A DNA stretch of 64,000 bases from a virus. Positions 59,901 through 64,000 of this stretch are shown piece after piece. How positions within the stretch are numbered: position 1 is the first letter of the stretch; every line of letters starts with the position of its first letter. The notes under the pieces are model-generated. The model saw nothing but the letters and a program-made list of their open reading frames with translations. It ran no database searches and was not told the origin of the DNA. The stretch spans positions 1 to 64,000 of the IMG/VR virus record IMGVR_UViG_3300042562_001667. One strand, given 5' to 3'. Made by a program: the position numbers and the translations under genes.

Positions 59901-62900
59901 AATTACTTGCTGGCAAGATTCAAAGAAATAACAATGTTGATTCTGACACACAGTCTCTCAAGAAAGAGTTGCAACAGAACTTAGCAAGAATTAAAGAGAT
60001 TGAAACAGAGATTGATACTGCTAACCCGAAGGACATAGTTAAGGCAAGTGAACTCATGGAAGACAATCCAGAAAGACAAAAGTTAATTGCCCGCAACAGA
60101 GAGATACAAAGAAAGCTACTTGCTAACAAGATTGTAAGTGACAAACTTAGTGAGCAAGAAGTGGCTGATATTGATGAGTTTGTAATTTGGGCTAATGATA
60201 ATTTACCGGACTTTATTAGTATTGAGGATATTTCTAATCTTAGAGATAACCTTGTAACTAATGGTGTACGTGTAGGTGCCTTTGTTTTGTCAATGAATCA
60301 AATTGCTGGTGGAATGACTGTAAAAGGTACATTGTATACTGGTGTAAAATCCCCATACAAATATCACGAAGCATTCCATGGTGTATTTAGATCTTTACTT
60401 TCTAATGCACGACAGGATAAACTTTACAAGATTGCTGAAGCAGAAGTAAAAAGAAAGCTTGGTGATAAGTTTGAAGAAGAGCTTGGTAAGTTTAGAAACT
60501 CTGCGGACTTATATAAAGCAATGAGCAGAAAAGCTCTTGAGAAAGAGTTCTATGAAGAATACATGGCTGATGAGTTTGAAAAGTTCAAGAAGGATCCTAG
60601 ATCTACAAAAGCTAATCCGGCAATTAAAAACTACTTTACTATACTTATTGAATGGATTAAATCTTTGTTTAACAGATATACTCGTAATGAACTACAACAA
60701 CTGTTTAAAGATATTGATTCTGGTAAATTTAAATCAGCATCTCCAATCAATAACAGATTTACAGATAGTCTTGCAACAGGTATTACTTTAAATGCCAATA
60801 AGATTATTCCTGTAGAGATGATTGAAAGTGAAACAGGTGCTTTTGGTTACAGAACTTTAGATAATGACTTTGCAAGAAGTGTAGTGTCTTCTATTTCTGC
60901 AAGAGTTATTATGCTTGAGCAAGAAAATAAAGATTCTAATTTCAATGTAAAGAAAGCGGTTAATGATTCTTTCAATAGATTCAAAGCTCTTTACAGTACT
61001 AAGAGAGAAGCTTACCGTAATATGGAGCTTACTCCTGAGCAAAAGAGAAATCTTAGAGATATTGAAAAATCTTTTTCTGAGTTCTCAGACTTCATCAAAG
61101 AAGCTGTTTATGATCAGTTAAAATATTATGAAATTAAATCAAGAAAGATTGAAGAAGATCTTGAAGATACAGATGATCAAGTAGGAGATAGACTTAGAAC
61201 TACAGATCAGTATGATAAAGATGTAACCAGCATTGGTGGATTCTCTTCTTTGTCTTCTTTCTTGAGAAAATATATTGGGACAACTCCTATCTCAGAAAAG
61301 GATCAGTTTGGTAATGATTACTTGATTGCTCCTGAAAGAGATGAGAATGGAGAGATTGTACCGGGGACTGGAGAGAAGTTAATGATTACTGTAGATTTTG
61401 CTACAGCATACAATGGTTTCTTAAAGGCCGTTAAAAACTTGAATGATCCTATTCAAATTTTACAACAGCTTTACTTCTTTGGAATTAACAATCCTCAGAC
61501 AGAAGCAGTAGTAAATAAATTATTCAATGACTTAGGTATTACTTGGGAAGATCAACTTGAAAACGGAGAACTTCCTCAGTATACAGCAGAAGTAATTGAG
61601 AAGTTTAAAGCTGGTGCTGAAATAACTGTTGAAGAATTAAATCAAGGTATCAAAAGACCTTTACTTCTTCAAGCAGTATTAAAAGGTTTTGAGAATGCTA
61701 AGGTTGACTACCTCTTTATACATAGAAGTAGTGGTGACCAAGTGTACACTTATACTGCAGCTAATAGAGATGACGCTCATACTCAAGTAGATAGATGGGG
61801 TCAAGCCTATGTGCAAAAGTCTAAGAAACTACGTACAGATGAAGGAACTAGAAAAGTAGTAGCAAATACTTTAGATAAGCTTTTAAACAGACTTCAGTTT
61901 GTTGCTGGTGATTCTATAACACAAAAAAGTCTTAAGACATTAACTGATACTAAGCTTGCAGAGTTTGCTAAACAAACAGCAAAAGTTCTTGAAGAGAATT
62001 TAGGTATCAGCTTGAGTCCTAAGTTTATTGAATTTAGTGTTGCTAAAAATATTGAAAGACCTACAAGATATCAAAAAGCTTTATTGAATGCTAATGCAGA
62101 TGAGAAAGCTTTGAACTATCAAGATATTGTAGAAATTAAAAAGATTGTAGAAGGTAATCAAGATCTATTCAGTGATACAGATGATGGTGCAAGAAACAGA
62201 CTTAGAAGAATTGCATTAGGTAATGCTGCTTTTGATGAGAATGTTGGAGCATCTGTATTTAAGAATCCAAATGGAGACTTGGTATATGCTCACCAATTAC
62301 CTTCATTTCACCTGAAACAAATAGCTGCATTGAATGATGTTGCCGGTGAAGGTTCTAAGATTGAAGAACTTAAGAATTCAGATGAGTATCTTATAAATAA
62401 CTTTTTATTAAACAGTGAGGCTTTTAAACAGCTTTCTGCAGAAGGTAGATTAAGAATTCTAAGAATTGCCGGTTCAAAAACAGGAAATATAGATGTAGAT
62501 GAAAATGGTTTGATGTCTGAAACTTCAGGTAGAACTCCGTCATCAGGCACAACCTATGGTGATTCAACTCCAAGAGAGTTTATTCTTAACTTGATTAACT
62601 CTTACACATATGCTGTAGATCCTTTGACTGGAAAAGTTAATACTGTTTCCTGGACAAAAGAAGATGGAACTATAGAGGTTGCTACATTAGCTCCAGTACT
62701 TTTACGTGTACTTGAAGCATCAAATACTGGTGACATGATTACTCTTCCTGTATTTAAAGCTGTAGATAAAAAAGGGGGGAAAACTATTTTAACAGAAGAA
62801 GCTCTTGATGCTATATTGAATAATGTTGCTGTAGAATTTGCAAGAATACAAAGAGAATCTAATCCTGAAACTGCAACTCAAGAGTTACATGTTGGATATA

Positions 62901-64000
62901 ACGCACTCGCAATTCCAAATGCAGAGACAGGAACTGAAGAAATCATTCCTATCAATGTAGCAAGTGATAGTGTAAATAAAGCTAGAGCTTTCAACTTCCA
63001 TAAAACAGGTGTTCTTTTAAGTCCACTAGGTCAGAAGAAAGAAAGCCGTCAAGGTATTGTTACAATTCAAACTTCTGATATCAAGTTAGCGAGAATTGAA
63101 AAAGGAGATCAGACTTCTCTTGTATATGATAAAAAAGCTGCAGAACAGTTTATTGGTTTTACATCTACAGGTGTTGTCCGTGATGCTATTGTAAAAACTA
63201 AAGATGGAGATAAGAATGTACCAAAGAGAATTATTGGTAGAGGTTTGGTAAGAGTTACTCCTGAGAATAGAGAAAGAATCTTTGAAGATCTTAAGGGTTC
63301 TATTTCACTTATTCAAAATGATCAGTTCAAATATGAAGTACGTATTGGAACTAAGAAGTTCTATGTAGAGTCAAGCAATGAGCAAAATTTCTTACAAGGT
63401 AAGAAACCTATGTACATGTATGATTTGATGGAAGCTGGAGAAGCTAATTTAATGGAACAAGTTGCAGGTCTTGTTGGTGGATTTGAAGTAGAAGGTTACG
63501 TAAATAAACTAACCGAAGCTGCACGTTCTCCAGAGTTTGCAGGATTAACTTTTGCTGAAGCTATCCAAAAGCTTGGTATAAAGGAATCAGAGTTGAAAGC
63601 ATTCTTGCAAAATAGAATGGACCAAGAATTTGCAGAGTTTAATATTACACTAGATGAACTTGTTGGTTCAAAAACTAACAAGAAAGTTGTTGATTCACAA
63701 GGTGGGTTAGGAACTTTCTTAACCAATGGTATTCAGACAGCAGGTGGTGCAGTAACTGGAGATGCCCAAAAATCTGCTAGATTACTAAACATTATTCCTG
63801 AAGATACTGAATACAACTTAAAGCAGATCTTCTTTAATGATTATATTAATACCACAGCTATCAATCAGATTTTGTTAGGTGATAGTGCTTATAGTTTGAA
63901 AGATGCTGTTGATGAAATTAAAAGAGCAAAAGCACAATCTGCATCTTACTATAGTGCTGCAAGTACAGTAGCTGCACCAGAGTATGGTATTTTTAAACCA
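53909..64000 (+). CDS. giant virion polyprotein with a zinc metallopeptidase motif, 3' end beyond the window
   Basis: The frame opens at ATG 53909 and is uninterrupted for 3364 codons to the window end. Residues about 170-600 are Ala/Gly-rich helices (possibly membrane-active) with the segment ANLSEGLQEITQEAIAEGTKHY. A metallopeptidase motif HEAFH lies at 2153-2157, and EEYMADEF at about 2216-2223 can give the third ligand. Beyond are long charged helical regions. Giant proteins of this kind in crAss-like phages include virion RNA polymerases; no DxDGD-type polymerase motif was seen here. The peptidase may cut the chain itself. Confidence 0.8.
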   Translation, partial: MADNINQQLQQEGALPTLNPMVPSSGKFEFQPISDFTVSPDLPEYSELMSPEYKAMLDIHAKKINSAIPTPIGNMNDPNPTLSTSTYNPYRQSVGLDLSTPEGKLQLLSNTGKFTKPTGEVKIANPIYAGIRSHNFDRYYKHPEFSKLGWHPYADNEEYYNANSTWWDDASRMRVQFANLAGTGFLSAYRSIGDLFDSDDYFTGKDLESASEFADAMRIGNSTRGGVSGFTNNLALQFGYTAGVIGSIAAEELALWGAAAAQGFLNPVSDVVAAERTAFNIAKLGKTILNTFDLSRLANATRNMYRGLRSVDGAKDLYNTVKAGGNFLGNIIAPETVQAIKTLNSTANGAQNLSNMAKVSKTFGGFYRDVRSLNLALAESKMEGGTVYSQQLANGYALQSQLNNGSPITTDQMQNIEEKASRAAYYTTLLNAPTIYLSNQLVLGNAFGAYNRTLSRMLGDNIQGIGGRILKTKGLRDAAGKVVTRPFEYVGDGVKGYLKTLKAAGIKGSAKLAGQASLRYFAANLSEGLQEITQEAIAEGTKHYHQTLIEHPTAGGHDLMSASIASAVGSQFSAQGFETFMSGFLMGGIAQGPQKLFFQGVPSIYNYGALGFGTEKQKANLVEYKENKEKLIKGLVDSLNDVYEVTANNPMESIFDTNKVNHITQSQASIDMLQAAFDQSNFDFVDAKDFSKFQAIYTVLNNNKSGEFRQQFEDYLKLTDVELIEAFPSFKADIKSGKIRTRLQDMITKVDQLEESYYTNKSKFNNPFDPNIYKYGSREWNEEKIKQMSFEHARYLYMFTEDGFKRALERSQSIYDELAADPIVGKMAASDITVLLDENSLQKEIATLVSEIATLDPKEAKDIIEAKTAKLEGLSGILSVLYAEENLTKDGGFDRRKVDKLTSAFEKYVQKLAKSNDTFADSDKVGEALKKIVDYRELKGRAIAYNKSIEYMNNPERFNEITQRTYDFFKNIYKNRIEVFRNSIKKYIGKIEINQFLNELAKIEVYPDPKQVKEFMENGNIDVLQDFFTEKGAVNQISDKDIYNQIQALIGIYKAAVTPQVTEQTSEEKIDSKEKQTRKKDTAEILEEADLAEDTPDVEIFGGKETDNPMIKQVLEEKYKEYANRQVNLGKAPIAMDSWVNSAEAAKYITAYDALKKLWFKDLQKSKDKPEAILAKFNADNGFDKWLEKQQTNDLVRKVLRSTETNFSDFIDIEQDFEAGDVEDADIGDVKAVGKVVDNTFNSVQIVETKTSTVDPDTGMPVPVTLYSVRDKKGKLLTEDMTSAAGVPVGATFDNINKARSAAKKLDDVSVDTTTFTFGGKEVSYGSTVTDAEGNRYMVIGTPAEVEKGKKLFLLPVDSIKPGQSKQDRHKLSKKVTEPEFKSEYNVEGFNFNKVPEDASRLLVDEAVAVYALENGMGTAAAEGIMMANARLQTILDNLTPEEKATLTLVITRNPAGGKTTGKKYQTKDKEGNFKEANPYINRVAEPFAVGIAFGNQQTSARINQIISEKGMPVSSHPDGIFAFVRTGSIQFLNEKDQVVNPVNLTKEIIENTFTIYPLQQANAVNTILNNFAIQQAFVDQVADKMEGKDAAVIPMSDFAEFGFNLGSSVDLKTNPKSVKELKHNTVDGVKVVMINDKLKDGTISTRILTDIEDIDDREAFIEKLKQDLAVSQPSLFETLQKAQRYVALIKTPNGIYTGAPLKSRQLEKEEIFTLSRELVEEGVRTINENLVGEGSVETKKIKDSNFNVEFNQAFNKKLYITTNIEGYTVEINVNADGTFRAELYDKKRKSVVGSSYLAEGRQGTLDYQGAEKPDIIERLLDNLQKKGIDKAAEEFKAKKKKDSSVEIPEWTELKLFSKENSAIYNVRASFAEDASIDTVLDNTVTTLNENVRTNYKLRLTADSNTIQEALLFAATTAAQQEVEVVEDPVADLETSEEAYDSVLDMSDEVFEEFAKADFKELPLEMKQQVANKIAKGEKLSPREERMVKNAVSGPVIQLLAGKIQRNNNVDSDTQSLKKELQQNLARIKEIETEIDTANPKDIVKASELMEDNPERQKLIARNREIQRKLLANKIVSDKLSEQEVADIDEFVIWANDNLPDFISIEDISNLRDNLVTNGVRVGAFVLSMNQIAGGMTVKGTLYTGVKSPYKYHEAFHGVFRSLLSNARQDKLYKIAEAEVKRKLGDKFEEELGKFRNSADLYKAMSRKALEKEFYEEYMADEFEKFKKDPRSTKANPAIKNYFTILIEWIKSLFNRYTRNELQQLFKDIDSGKFKSASPINNRFTDSLATGITLNANKIIPVEMIESETGAFGYRTLDNDFARSVVSSISARVIMLEQENKDSNFNVKKAVNDSFNRFKALYSTKREAYRNMELTPEQKRNLRDIEKSFSEFSDFIKEAVYDQLKYYEIKSRKIEEDLEDTDDQVGDRLRTTDQYDKDVTSIGGFSSLSSFLRKYIGTTPISEKDQFGNDYLIAPERDENGEIVPGTGEKLMITVDFATAYNGFLKAVKNLNDPIQILQQLYFFGINNPQTEAVVNKLFNDLGITWEDQLENGELPQYTAEVIEKFKAGAEITVEELNQGIKRPLLLQAVLKGFENAKVDYLFIHRSSGDQVYTYTAANRDDAHTQVDRWGQAYVQKSKKLRTDEGTRKVVANTLDKLLNRLQFVAGDSITQKSLKTLTDTKLAEFAKQTAKVLEENLGISLSPKFIEFSVAKNIERPTRYQKALLNANADEKALNYQDIVEIKKIVEGNQDLFSDTDDGARNRLRRIALGNAAFDENVGASVFKNPNGDLVYAHQLPSFHLKQIAALNDVAGEGSKIEELKNSDEYLINNFLLNSEAFKQLSAEGRLRILRIAGSKTGNIDVDENGLMSETSGRTPSSGTTYGDSTPREFILNLINSYTYAVDPLTGKVNTVSWTKEDGTIEVATLAPVLLRVLEASNTGDMITLPVFKAVDKKGGKTILTEEALDAILNNVAVEFARIQRESNPETATQELHVGYNALAIPNAETGTEEIIPINVASDSVNKARAFNFHKTGVLLSPLGQKKESRQGIVTIQTSDIKLARIEKGDQTSLVYDKKAAEQFIGFTSTGVVRDAIVKTKDGDKNVPKRIIGRGLVRVTPENRERIFEDLKGSISLIQNDQFKYEVRIGTKKFYVESSNEQNFLQGKKPMYMYDLMEAGEANLMEQVAGLVGGFEVEGYVNKLTEAARSPEFAGLTFAEAIQKLGIKESELKAFLQNRMDQEFAEFNITLDELVGSKTNKKVVDSQGGLGTFLTNGIQTAGGAVTGDAQKSARLLNIIPEDTEYNLKQIFFNDYINTTAINQILLGDSAYSLKDAVDEIKRAKAQSASYYSAASTVAAPEYGIFKP

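Noticed and set aside
54491-63726. Several minus-strand frames of 60-190 codons, Ser- and Leu-rich, inside the giant gene.
   Set aside because: They are antisense shadows of a highly biased coding strand; none has a recognisable protein pattern.
1-64000. Recoding of TAG as glutamine, known in some crAss-like phages.
   Set aside because: TAG ends several clear genes here (mgsA, the GroES-like gene, the winged-helix gene), and none of the long rightward genes has in-frame TAG.
53909-64000. A virion RNA polymerase in the giant gene.
   Set aside because: I looked for a DxDGD-type catalytic motif and found none in the 3364 residues present. It may lie beyond the window.
1-64000. CRISPR arrays, insertion sequences or transposase genes.
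   Set aside because: No regularly spaced repeats of CRISPR type and no transposase or terminal inverted repeats were seen.

Overview
The window is 64 kb of an AT-rich double-stranded DNA phage genome, cut at both ends. Its gene content and order point to a tailed phage of Bacteroidota, most like the crAss-like (Crassvirales) podoviruses. The evidence is a block running large terminase, portal, probable scaffold, major capsid protein, connectors, tail-ring proteins, a very large tail protein and then a run of huge virion 'cargo' proteins, with an IHF-like protein and small packaging-side genes in front of the terminase. Genes rarely have a Shine-Dalgarno site, some promoters match the Bacteroidota TAnnTTTG -7 box, and stops follow the standard code. 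Family placement is by recognition of protein sequences and synteny, not by a search.

Layout. (1) About 0.36-11.2 kb is read leftward on the minus strand. It holds small accessory and replication-type genes: an SF2 helicase, an HNH-like protein, a winged-helix replication-type protein, a GH73 glucosaminidase, a methylglyoxal synthase, lipoprotein/secreted proteins and many small orphans. Two unusual stretches sit inside it. At 0.65-1.5 kb there is what looks like an integron gene-cassette array with attC-type sites. At 3.2-4.06 kb there is a 206-nt structured RNA and two tRNA-Leu-like genes with abnormal anticodon domains that bracket mgsA. (2) About 9.86-11.39 kb is a strand-switch region, mostly non-coding and full of structured RNA: two copies of a three-way-junction RNA with compensatory changes, tandem hairpins with a shared loop, a small cloverleaf with a GAAA tetraloop, and a G-tract cluster. 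(3) From 11.4 kb on, everything is read rightward: endolysin, small DNA-binding proteins, nuclease, GroES-like co-chaperonin, terminase, portal, capsid, connectors, cysteine-rich appendage proteins, a phosphoesterase, tail rings, a 2056-aa tail protein carrying a von Willebrand A domain, four large cargo-type proteins and the first 3364 residues of a giant protein with an HExxH metallopeptidase motif that runs off the window.

How it works together. The leftward half probably serves host takeover and replication. The rightward half builds the virion and lyses the host. It is divided by three strong intrinsic terminators, and most rightward transcription units start after a recurring GTATATTA box, which I read as a late promoter, perhaps for a phage-encoded RNA polymerase lying outside the window. 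The strongest candidates for something undescribed are the cassette array in a phage genome, the paired three-way-junction RNAs, and the tRNA-like/mgsA/structured-RNA locus.
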